21,953 nucleotides of DNA from Armadillidium nasatum. Lineage: Eukaryota; Arthropoda; Malacostraca; Isopoda; Armadillidiidae. The notes under the pieces are model-generated. The model had not been told where the DNA came from. It worked only from the letters and a program-made list of their open reading frames with translations, and did not search any database. Made by a program: the position numbers and the translations under genes. Numbering within the stretch: the stretch's first letter is position 1; each line of letters starts with the position of its first letter. The DNA lies in NCBI GenBank assembly GCA_009176605.1, contig SEYY01011771.1, positions 1-21,953 on the forward strand, written 5' to 3'. Below, piece by piece: positions 11,163-21,267 of the stretch.

Positions 11163-11350
11163 TGTTTTTTTTGGTTAGGCTTATTTGTTAGCCATTGGGT
11201 ATAGTTAATGAATGGCAGTTTTTGGTTAGGTTAGGTCCATTTGCTGGTTGTTAGGCATAGTTTTACAATTTAAGTCCAGGTTAGGTTGTCAGACTAGTTT
11301 GTTAGATCTAGCAAACTAGTTCTACTTAACCTGACTACTTAACCTGACTT
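11163..11350. mobile_element. Foldback MITE-like element, partial copy 2
   Basis: It shares the order of copy 1 (4863-5222): TTGGTTAGG-type motif, GGTCCATTTGCTGG, TTGTTAGGCATAGTT, then GTCCAGGTTAGGTTG, and a symmetric centre. The centre is a 28-bp near-perfect palindrome at 11293-11320 (ACTAGTTTG, TAGATCTA, CAAACTAGT with one mismatched pair). The right arm is truncated after repeated AACCTGACT motifs (11329-11350). It has no coding capacity. Confidence 0.55.
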
Positions 11351-11992
11351 AGAAAACTACGATATGATAAAACCCAAAACTGGGAAAGAAATAATAAAAC
11401 ACTGGAGACTACAATTCAGAGCAACAAGAATGACTTTTAAAGATTTGAAAAAGAGTTGCAAGAATAGCCTCAAGGAATTGACAAAGTTTTTCAATGAAAG
11501 ATTTCTAAAAAGGGGGATGGAAATGATCCACACTTTCAAAATATTGTTGATAGATAAAATTTTTTAGTGTCTCAGCCAGTTTCATTAGAACAATGAAATA
11601 TTTTCAGTTACTCCACAAGACCAATTTTATCTAAGCCATCCCAACTATACCTACTGTTTTTTTAATCAAAAAAATAAAAGTGTTTCTTCAAACATCACTC
11701 AAAACATCTAAAATCTCTATAAGCTTACAGTTGTTTTACTGAATCATAAAGGAAAACGTTAAATCTGAAAAACTGACCTCTAATATTATTACAAGAATGG
11801 TCAACTTTTAATGTAGGGGGGGAAAAAAGTACTAATTGTAAAATAATGAATATCATTTTTTCTATAATAGCTCTTTCAACCTTTAAGAAGTTTTCTAACA
11901 TTTTGGATCATTTTATCACCTTCAATTTTCAAAGTATATAAATTATCAAAGTATGACGTGAATAACTCAGCTTTTAAAGGCTATGTATCTTT
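11351..11992. other. AT-rich noncoding sequence with one unsupported small ORF
   Basis: A 67-codon + frame at 11364-11567 is Lys-rich and starts just after the MITE. No domain, conserved motif or splice context was recognised. The rest is AT-rich without visible structure. Confidence 0.4.
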
Positions 11993-12000
11993 GTTTAGAC

Positions 12001-12147
12001 CAGGGGTTCCCAACCTTTTATTGCTTGTGAACCCCTGAGTTCTTACTTTATGTATGTGGACCCAAATATACTTGTATGGAATATTCTTAAAACATTTTTT
12101 CCTTGAGGTGCCCTCAAAGATTCTGTGGACCCAGTTGGAAAATGCTG
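12001..12147. mobile_element. 147-bp hAT MITE with perfect 8-bp target duplication
   Basis: The left end reads CAGGGGTTCCCAACC and the right end, complemented, CAGCATTTTCCAACTGGG: short imperfect inverted termini of hAT type. The flanks are exact 8-bp direct repeats, GTTTAGAC at 11993-12000 and 12148-12155. The interior contains GTGAACCCCTGAG and TGTGGACCCA, a self-complementary style typical of such MITEs. It is noncoding; an overlapping minus-strand frame (11981-12223) is incidental. Confidence 0.85.
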
Positions 12148-12155
12148 GTTTAGAC

Positions 12156-14512
<2,357 letters not shown>

Positions 14513-15220
14513 GAAAATGAAGTTAAACAAGTTAAAAACTTCATCTCGTAGGAAAAATCGTGCCAGACATTTTCAGGCACCATCACATATCCGACGAATT
14601 TTTATGTCAGCTCCTTTATCAAAAGAGCTACGTCAAAAATACAGTGTTCGATCTATCCCCATAAGAAAGGATGATGAAGTACAGGCAAGTTTTTTATATA
14701 TATATATATATTAAAAAATAAATGTAGTTTTCATTAGTCATATAATTATAATTAGCATTCTATTAATTAGCATGTCTTTGGCATTTTTTTATATATTTAT
14801 TTATGATGAGACTAGCTAATCCATTCTCTGAGGTTCGTTGAACCATTTCTGCTGTCTTTATGACAGTGAGATGGAATAGGTTTTGATGTAGGGTTCTCCT
14901 GCATTGAATTTCTTTCCTACTCACAGGCAGTTAATGAGTTCAGCACCAGAAATTTTCTGGTTCAATGTTTATATTAGGCTGACTGAAATCTTATATAGCT
15001 TGTGATATAGTTTTGTGGTTTTTCATGTGATAATTTTAAAAAAATTTTTTTTTTTTTAAAGGTTGTACGAGGTCATTATAAAGGCCAGCAAGTAGGCAAA
15101 GTTGTTAGTGTCTACAGAAAAAAATATTGTATTTATATCGAAAGAATACAAAGGGAAAAGGCTAACGGCTCTTCCGTATATGTTGGTATACACCCTTCAA
15201 AGGTAAGTAGTAATTATTTT

Positions 15221-15317
<97 letters not shown>

Positions 15318-15643
15318 TACGTATGAGGTAAAGGTGAAGACTTTTAGTAATTTTAAAAAGTACAATGCTGGCCAAAATCCAAATTTAAGATTATTTTATT
15401 GAACCTGTTAAATGAAAATATAGCACTTTTTGTATTTAAAAAAAAAGGTTTCTGTTCTAGAAGGTTCCTTAAAGACTGTAAATCATTTTTAAAATGTTTT
15501 TCCTGAAATTTTATAGTATTTTCCAGGGATATATTAATTCATCTTGTGGCTTCCCTTAAAGGGAGTCCATCCTGATGTAGACCTGAGAAAGAGGTTTATA
15601 TATATATATATTTATATATATATATATATATAATATAATATAA

Positions 15644-15687
<44 letters not shown>

Positions 15688-17947
15688 TCGATGCAGTTTC
15701 TTTTTAATTTTCTTATTCCCCATTATGGTCTGCTTAAAAATTTATTAATCTCTTTCAAGAGTTTTAAATATTTTGTAAACTTGTATCATTTCCTTTTGAA
15801 ATGCCTTTCTGCTAAAACATTCTAACTCCCTCCGTTTCTTATAATTCTTACCCTCAAAGCCAGAATCATTCTTGTAACCATGTTGTACTATTTTCCAGCA
15901 TTTCTATTCTGTTAAATGAACAGGGTTGGAAAACCCACTGGCTGGGTTTTGGGAACCAAAAACCCACTTTGCCGTGAAGCGGTTTTTGCTACTTGATTTA
16001 CCTGATATTAATAACAAAAATAAGTGAATTTCTGTCTCTTGAAGTCTTGACACACACAAGGGAAGGTTAAATAAAACCGCAAACTTATTTTTATGCAGTT
16101 TAATGTTAATACTTTAATTACTAAGTAGCTACCTGAGTTTAAGAATAAAGACTAATTTTTATCCAACACAATATGAAATCACAATTCACCAATCATGTTC
16201 ATCCTTGGATTTCAACATTCTGTAACATTTAACTAATTTTTCGCCTTTTCATTGCCTAATTTGTTTCTTAATTTGTTATGTATAAGGCCATTAGTTGAGA
16301 ACAATCTCTCCACACCGCAGAGAATGCAGAGTATAGCCAATTGGCAAAAATCTGGTGAAATTTTCCATATTTTGTGGCCCTTTTGAACCACCTGCCACCA
16401 TTTTGCAGCACTCATGCCATTGGTAAAGTTCTCTGTCAGCATTAATGGGTTTCAGTCTTCAATTTGAAATTTGATGCAGCACTTGAGCTACTTGGACTTT
16501 GAAGTTGGTGTGGGTGTTCTAATACTGTTGCTGGACTGACTGATCTTGGTTCTAAGGTACAGGTGATCTGATCTAGATAGATAAGGTGTTGTTGATCTAC
16601 TTTGGCCCACAGGCACAGCTGGAGCTGGTGAAAATCCAGTTCCATTTCAACATCACCATCATCAGTGCTACCTTCACCTTGGCCAATAAGTTATATTGAT
16701 CACACTTTCCCAGATGGGCTCTTACTCTTTCAATTTTGTTGCTCACCAGATTACTGCAATGGTTGCATTTTCTCTTCTTCACAGTCCTTTCCATTTTCAG
16801 AACATTTACACTCTCAAACTCTCCCAAGCCAGGTCTTTCAACCTCCCACCCCTATACATGATTTTAGATAGAGAAGCTTTTCCACCTTAAAGTTCTGTTA
16901 ATTGGATGCTATGATTTAATAATTATTGATTAGAAATTTAGAAACCTGAAAATATAAGAATATTCTTAAAACATTTGATTTTTTAAAAGGGATAAATAAA
17001 CATTTTACATTACTGTAGACACACACAAGTTGCATGTGTCTACAGTAATTGGAAATGAAATAAAAGTGTTGTATGGTACAACACTTTTTTACCAAAAACC
17101 CAGAAAACCCATCAATTCCCCGGGTTTTTGGCAAAAACCCACCCGGGCTGGGTTTTTGGGGAAAAACCCGGGTTTTTGCCAACCCTGTAATGAAGGGCCC
17201 AAACTTTTGAACATACTCTAAAACTGGCCTAACATAACTACTATACAGTTCACATGTAACATCTTTTTAAACCAAATTGCAGTTTATTATATAAACATCT
17301 TATTGGCTCTATACCATCTAAAGTTAAACATTGTTTAGTCATTTTCATAGTACTGTGGATAATCACACCTAAATCTTTTTCTTGGCTCATAGACACTAGT
17401 CAATCTTCATTCGAGTAACCACATAACAAACTTACATTTTTTTCTATTAAATTTCATTTACCACAACTGTACATCCTAGAAGTTTATTAGATCACTTTGA
17501 AGCTTAATACAACCATCATTGTTCCTTACTTAGGTAGCCACTATGGTATCATTATCAAACTTAGAAACTTGACAATTAAGTCATTGGTTCAAATAATTTG
17601 TATACTTCACTACATTGTTTACAATAATTCAGAAATTAGGAATAGATCTCTATAGTATAATTTTACGTGTTAATGACTATAATTTTATAAAAGTAAATTG
17701 AAAGGTACTTGTACGTGGGTACAATCGATATTTCCTGTATTTATACAGTTCTGTAGTGCTTTCACTTAAATACAGAGGCGTTTTATTTGATAATTATTTT
17801 TTTTTTTAAATTTATTTTCAGGTGTGCATTGTTAAACTCAAACTGGACAGAGGCCGTAAGAAGATCTTAGAAAGAAAGGCAACTGAACGAGCTCGCAAGT
17901 TAGGGAAAGATAAAGATAAATTCACAGCTATGGACACCTCATCATAA
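14513..17947 (+). CDS. RpL26: Ribosomal protein L26 (eL/uL24 family), three coding exons
   Basis: The coding exons are 14517-14684, 15062-15202 and 17822-17947 (56, 47 and 41 codons plus TAA; 144 residues, against 145 in human). All introns are phase 0. The protein is the universal uL24-family protein of the large ribosomal subunit, binding near the peptide exit tunnel. Visible landmarks: APSHIRR at residues 21-27, [14 protein letters not shown] at 33-46, KDDEVQ at 51-56, then the KOW motif region [15 protein letters not shown] (57-71), [11 protein letters not shown] (82-92) and GIHPSK (98-103). The C-terminal tail keeps Lys134 and Lys136, equivalent to the two UFMylated lysines of human L26. 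The start is the first ATG, 4 bases after the acceptor at 14512. Oddities are a GC donor at 14685 and several substitutions at usually conserved positions (residues 5-7 KLK, IRRIFM, DRGRKK). It could be a divergent paralogue. Confidence 0.96.
14685..15061 (+). other. RpL26: RpL26 intron with a GC-AG splice-site pair
   Basis: The exon ends CAG at 14684 and the intron starts GCAAGT, a near-perfect donor except for C in place of T at the second position. The acceptor is a T-rich tract then AAAG at 15058-15061. Splicing here exactly restores the conserved junction DDEVQ-VVRGH. The intron is 377 bp and includes a short (TA)n tract at 14697-14711. Confidence 0.9.
14832..14960 (+). other. Cluster of three small hairpins in RpL26 intron 2
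   Basis: Perfect stems are GGTTC/GAACC (14832-14844), CTGTC/GACAG (14852-14866) and CCAGAA/TTCTGG (14946-14960). ATGATGA (14803-14809) and CTGA (14828-14831, 14989-14992) resemble box C and box D, but spacing is wrong for a standard C/D snoRNA. Ribosomal-protein introns often host snoRNAs, so an intronic RNA is possible but unproven. Confidence 0.2.
15222..15319. repeat. (TA)n tract in RpL26 intron
   Basis: 98 bp of TA with phase slips near 15279 and 15310. Confidence 0.95.
15597..15685. repeat. (TA)n tract in RpL26 intron
   Basis: 89 bp of interrupted TA just upstream (+ strand) of the LINE remnant. Confidence 0.95.
16233..16442 (-). pseudogene. hAT transposase C-terminal dimerisation domain (hATC) fragment
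   Basis: The minus-strand frame reads [13 protein letters not shown], then [18 protein letters not shown] and [11 protein letters not shown]. This is the classic hATC pattern: WW, then alternating hydrophobics, E-R-x-F-S-x-x-G, and R-N-x-L. It directly follows the linker of the N-terminal fragment, showing that the catalytic core was removed by internal deletion. Confidence 0.8.
16443..16827 (-). pseudogene. hAT transposase N-terminal part: BED zinc finger plus linker
   Basis: A minus-strand frame contains [20 protein letters not shown] followed by HLGKCDQY, the C-x2-C...H-x3-C arrangement of BED-type DNA-binding fingers that recognise hAT ends. A frameshift near 16640-16660 leads to a linker ([12 protein letters not shown], then a Ser/Pro-rich stretch [19 protein letters not shown]) that ends near 16443. 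The DDE/RNase H catalytic domain expected next is absent. Confidence 0.75.
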
Positions 17948-18300
17948 AATTGAATATTGTGAATCTCTTTTCGTTACCCTTTTATTAAGCATTATATAGC
18001 CGTTATCTTTGAGTCAAATTATCTTAAGCACCCACCAATTTCTTAATTCTGGCTTAAAAAGGCTTTGAGTGGCTTACAAAAATCTTAACTGACACAAAGA
18101 ACAGGGTTTTCAGAGACCCTCCTTTATCAGTTCTTTGTGTTTATTGTTCTTTATCATACCGTCTTGTTGGTCTAGCGATTATGCTGATGAAGAATAAAGT
18201 AAGTTAAAGGAGCAGTGAAGAAAACTGGAAATTTTTATAAAATATTAAATCACTCAGGGAACAGCTAGACCTCTGATGCACTAATAAAGTCTTTCAAAAA
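17948..18300 (+). promoter_or_regulatory. RpL26: RpL26 3' UTR with two candidate poly(A) signals
   Basis: AATAAA occurs at 18193-18198 and 18283-18288, giving a 3' UTR of roughly 260-360 nt. The second lies 8 bp before an A-run that leads into a short TA tract. Which one is used cannot be told from sequence. The UTR contains the stem-loop listed separately. Confidence 0.55.
18092..18140 (+). promoter_or_regulatory. Two-tier stem-loop in the RpL26 3' UTR
   Basis: ACACAAAGAAC (18092-18102) pairs perfectly with GTTCTTTGTGT (18130-18140). Inside, AGGGT (18103-18107) pairs with ACCCT (18116-18120) across TTTCAGAG. The 11-bp outer stem is continuous with the inner stem on its 5' side. It is not a histone stem-loop, whose flanks and stem differ. 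Confidence 0.5.
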
Positions 18301-18877
18301 AAAAATATATATATATATATGGAAGGGAGTGAGGTATCGGTATCGGCAAAAAATGTCTGATACATAATTTAATTTTAATAAACTACGTATATTTAAGTAT
18401 AAAGTAGAGCCAATAATGGCTAAAATGCTCGATACCGAATACCAGATTTTTTAAAAGTAAATTAAACCCATTGGTTCACATTTTTTGATGTTTAAATTCT
18501 TTGAATAGAGTTTCGGATACTATGAAATATGGTTTTAATTTTAAATTACTAATTGTTAAATACCATTTTTTGCTCATGTTCTATATCTCTGCAACTGCAG
18601 ATTCGATTCGACAAATTAGGACGTTAACTCTTTGTATAGCATAGATTAACTTGTTATAATTGCCCATTTATTTCATTTAATGAATTATGTAATTTTATTA
18701 AGTAATATTTTGTTTCCATAACATTGAAATGTTGCTTTCCACTAAGTGATTTTTTTTGAAAGGGGCAAAACTGCTTTCCATTTTTTCACGCCATTTCCTT
18801 CATACATTTGGTTTGTTTTCTTTAATAGTTAATTTATTTAATCCATTGTAACATTAATTAAGATGGTAACTGAAGTA
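18301..18877. other. AT-rich sequence with a possible small MITE
   Basis: GGTATCGGTATCG (18333-18345) and CGATACCGAATACC (18430-18443) are inverted, imperfect by one base, about 85 bp apart. They may be the ends of a hAT-like MITE, but no target duplication is clear. The remainder has no visible feature. Confidence 0.4.
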
Positions 18878-19077
18878 CAGTCGTCAACAGGAGTTCGTTC
18901 CTATTAGCTGGAAATAAATATTTATTAAAATGGAGATTATCTCAGGTTCAGCCAATCACAGTTCAATTAAGCCCTCTCAATGTTTTTATTTTATTCAAAA
19001 TTGAGCTTTTATGAATGATTTCCATTTATATAAATATTTATTTCCAGCTTAATAGGAACGAACTTTGTTGACGACTG
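18878..19077. mobile_element. TA-flanked MITE, copy 1 (200 bp)
   Basis: Long inverted termini (about 45 bp, starting CAGTCGTCAACA and ending TGTTGACGACTG) include GTTCGTTCCTATTA and GCTGGAAATAAATATTTAT. It is flanked by TA on both sides, as in Tc1/mariner-type elements. The centre carries GCCAATCACAGTTCAATTAA. It has no coding capacity. A second copy lies at 20381-20587 in the opposite orientation. Confidence 0.85.
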
Positions 19078-19079
19078 TA

Positions 19080-19789
19080 CATTTTGTTATTTTATATATA
19101 TATATAATTTGTTTCCTTCAGTGTTCTATTAATTCTTTTACTTTATTTTTTTCATCACACTTAGCTGTACTTGTTGTTCTTCTTATGACGACTTAACTCT
19201 CCATTCTTCTATGCATTTCAAATCTTCCTTTTTTTTGCTTCTCGTCTTCAACTTTCCGATTTTAATCTTGTGAATTCAACTCTGGTATTCTGTTACGGTT
19301 GGTGGAGTTTTTCTTCTAACAGTTACTCCAATTATATAAGGGTCTTATCAGTCCTTGCATGGTAGTACTGTTCTCATTTGGGTGGTTCCGTTCCACCCTT
19401 TTGGGTATTTGAGACTAAGCTTACCAAAAAAAACTTTCAAACTCCTTGACTTCTTTCTTATCCGCCAGGTGACGTTGGCGCACTCTCTCATATATAGATT
19501 CTATAGCGGTTGGCTTGAGGGAGTTGACCTCGCATTCCCACACTATTGCGTCGCTTCGCAGCACAAGGGTGCTTTCCTTTGTACATCCTTTGTGTCAGTA
19601 TGCAAACTTGAGGCTTGACGCTGTGGTAACTCCTCCTTTCCAACAACCTGTGTCTTTTTTTTTCTGTATTTAAAAAAAAAATAATTAAACTTTCTGACTG
19701 CGCCTACCTGAAGGATCTACGTTAGTTCGGAATTGGGCGAGTTTTTTATACTCTATGCTTCTTGAAAAGGGTTCTGCCCGTAAATGATT
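19080..19789. other. Unassigned sequence, partly repeat-derived
   Basis: The segment 19318-19380 is related to 13998-14060. The block 19380-19640 is richer in G+C than its surroundings and holds an 87-codon + frame (19355-19618) without recognisable motifs; it is probably part of the same interspersed repeat. A short TA tract is at 19093-19108. Confidence 0.4.
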
Positions 19790-19902
19790 TATATAATATA
19801 TATATATATTATATATAATATATATTATATATATATATATTATTATATATATATATATTAATATATATAATATAATTTATTATATATATATGTGTGTGTG
19901 TG
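19790..19902. repeat. (TA)n tract with terminal (TG)n
   Basis: A heavily interrupted TA array to 19891, then TGTGTGTGTG. Confidence 0.93.
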
Positions 19903-20380
19903 TTAAAAATCTAAGAAATTTCCATTTTCGTGGTGTATTATTAAAAGAAGGAAATATTTTAACGATATAAAATTTTGTGTGATGATACATACTAAAGTAT
20001 GGTTTAACTTAAATTTTATTTGAAGTTGGGTAAATATTTTAAAACAATTTACAGGGTGTTCAAAAATCAATTTTTCTGAAAATCGGTAACTTTGAACCTT
20101 AATATCTCTGGTGGGTAAGTGCTAAAAATCTGAAATTTTCACACATTATACTACTACCATAGATGTTCCTTCACCTGCAATATTAACTTTGTATTTGCTT
20201 GTTTTAAGAAATACAGCCATTCGAAAATGCCAAAAAAAAAAATTTTTAGTTGTGTTATGATACCTATAATTATATTATAGTTCAAGACAATACGTAGACA
20301 AATGAAAGTGTAGGCATCAAGGAGAAATGAAAACAAAAGTTAAAAAAAATTAATATAAGGTTAATATACATAAGAATGTA
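19903..20380. other. AT-rich sequence with a possible mariner-like end
   Basis: ACAGGGTGTTCAAAAAT at 20052-20068 resembles the end of mariner-type elements. No matching inverted partner was found, so no element is called. Otherwise featureless. Confidence 0.35.
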
Positions 20381-20587
20381 CAGTTGTCAACAGAAGTTTT
20401 TTCCTATTAAGCTGGAAATAAATATTTATATAAAAATGGAAATCATTTCATAAAAGCTCAATTTTGAATGAAAATAAAATAAAAACATTGAGAAGGGCTT
20501 AATGAACTGTGATTGGCTAACCTGAGATAATCTCCATTTTTATAAATATTTATTCCAGCTTAATAGGAACGAACCTGTTGACGACTG
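20381..20587. mobile_element. TA-flanked MITE, copy 2 (207 bp, inverted)
   Basis: Same family as 18878-19077, in reverse orientation: the central GTGATTGGCT is the complement of the AGCCAATCAC in copy 1. The left terminus has CAGTTGTCAACAG (one base different) and the right terminus TGTTGACGACTG. TA flanks at 20379-20380 and 20588-20589. Confidence 0.85.
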
Positions 20588-20641
20588 TACATTATATCTA
20601 CTTTAAATGACAAAATTAACTCAATAACTTTTAAAAAGTTG

Positions 20642-20678
<37 letters not shown>

Positions 20679-20697
20679 ATATATATAATATATATAT

Positions 20698-20729
<32 letters not shown>

Positions 20730-20731
20730 TA
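20642..20731. repeat. (TA)n tract bordering the satellite
   Basis: 90 bp of interrupted TA directly adjoining the left edge of the tRNA-like satellite array. Confidence 0.95.
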
Positions 20732-20790
20732 TAACCACTTTGATAAACGTGGAATCTTTTTATAATTTCATATTTAAAATGTTATATTCG

Positions 20791-20844
20791 GGAATCGAAC
20801 CCGGGTCCAAAAGATGGAAGTACGTTGTGTTGACCACTACTCCA
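20791..20844 (-). promoter_or_regulatory. tRNA-like A and B boxes, minus-strand copy with best preserved T-stem
   Basis: The B box (complement of GGAATCGAACC, 20791-20801) and A box (complement of CCACTACTCCA, 20834-20844) have the same spacing as the + copies. Here the T-arm reads CGGG-TTCGATT-CCCG, a proper 4-bp stem, making this the least decayed tRNA-like copy. In the next minus unit, the A box is intact (21107-21117) but the B box has lost a G (near 21067-21074). Confidence 0.65.
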
Positions 20845-21213
20845 CTGATGGTTCAAAATGAAATAATCCAGAACTTCTACTGACATATCGCCTAGTGAAA
20901 AGTCCTTCAATATTTACCGACCACAACTTGGGCGTAGCGTCAACATGGACCAAGTTCTATCTGAATATAAACCGCAGTGCAAATTTATAATTTTGATAAC
21001 CACTATGATAAACCGTGGAATCTTTATTTATAATTTCATAACTGCTAATGATGTTATAATTTCGAGAATGAACCCGGGTCCAAAAGATGGAAGTCCGTTG
21101 TGTTGACCACTACTCCACCGATGGTTCAAAATGAAATAATCCAGAACTTCTACTGACATATCGCCTAGTGAAAAGTCAGTAAAGTTCTGGATTATTTCAT
21201 TTTGAACCATCGG

Positions 21214-21267
21214 TGGAGTAGTGGTCAACACAACGGACTTCCATCTTTTGGACCCGGGTTCGATTCC
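21214..21267 (+). promoter_or_regulatory. tRNA-like A and B boxes in the satellite unit (three + copies)
   Basis: The A-box-like TGGAGTAGTGG is at 21214-21224 and the perfect B box GGTTCGATTCC at 21257-21267. The pair repeats at 21493-21503/21536-21546 and 21772-21782/21815-21825. The preceding ATCGGTGG and the CCCGGGTTCGATTCC context resemble tRNA-Gly/Glu-type sequences. Most copies have a mismatched T-stem (CCGGG against CCTCG) and no clean acceptor stem, so they are tRNA-derived, SINE-like sequences and not tRNA genes. Confidence 0.65.

Larger units (their letters stand above)
15921..17187 (-). mobile_element. Internally deleted hAT transposon, 1267 bp
   Basis: The left end CAGGGTTGGAAAACCC (15921) and right end GGGTTTTTGCCAACCCTG (to 17187) form inverted termini. 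The flanks TAAATGAA (15913-15920) and TAATGAA (17188-17194) are an 8-bp target duplication with one base lost. The right sub-terminal region (17094-17187) is a dense array of AAACCC/GGGTTTTT motifs. On the minus strand it encodes a BED zinc finger and a hAT C-terminal dimerisation segment, with the catalytic centre deleted between them. It sits in the third intron of RpL26 (antisense), inside an older LINE. Confidence 0.9.
15700..17600 (-). pseudogene. LINE reverse-transcriptase remnant (CR1/L2/jockey-like), split by a hAT insertion
   Basis: On the minus strand, from about 17580 down to 17188, the translation carries the decayed catalytic box KFDNDTIV (usual form F-A-D-D-T-K). It continues with [35 protein letters not shown] and [15 protein letters not shown], in the order of the RT palm-to-thumb region of CR1/L2/jockey-type LINEs. 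After the hAT (15921-17187) it resumes with RIEMLEN and [16 protein letters not shown] (15920 to about 15715). Several stops and frameshifts are present. The two halves join exactly at the hAT target site, so the LINE is older than the hAT. Clade is by motif resemblance only. Confidence 0.75.
15203..17821 (+). other. RpL26: RpL26 intron, canonical GT-AG, loaded with transposons
   Basis: Donor AAAG then GTAAGT at 15203; acceptor TTTATTTTCAG ending 17821. The 2619-bp intron holds two (TA)n tracts, a minus-strand LINE remnant and a hAT element inserted into that LINE. The rest (15320-15596, 17600-17821) is AT-rich without features. Confidence 0.93.

Noticed and set aside
11364..11567. 67-codon Lys-rich + frame
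   Set aside because: No recognisable domain or gene context; lengths of this order are expected by chance.
14803..14992. Standard C/D-box snoRNA
   Set aside because: C box to D box distances are about 20 nt or 180 nt, neither typical, and no terminal stem was seen; kept only as a hairpin cluster.
17090..17187. Interstitial telomere-like (AACCC/GGGTT) repeats
   Set aside because: Blocks are irregular and alternate in strand, and they end exactly at a hAT terminus, so they are transposon termini, not telomeric (TTAGG)n or (TTAGGG)n.
18092..18140. Histone-type 3' stem-loop
   Set aside because: The inner TTTTCAG resembles it, but the stem, flanks and the presence of AATAAA signals do not fit.
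20052..20068. Mariner-like terminus ACAGGGTGTTCAAAAAT
   Set aside because: No inverted partner or TA-delimited second end could be found within the window.
21028..21231. 67-codon minus frame across the satellite junction
   Set aside because: It crosses the palindrome centre and is built from repeat sequence.
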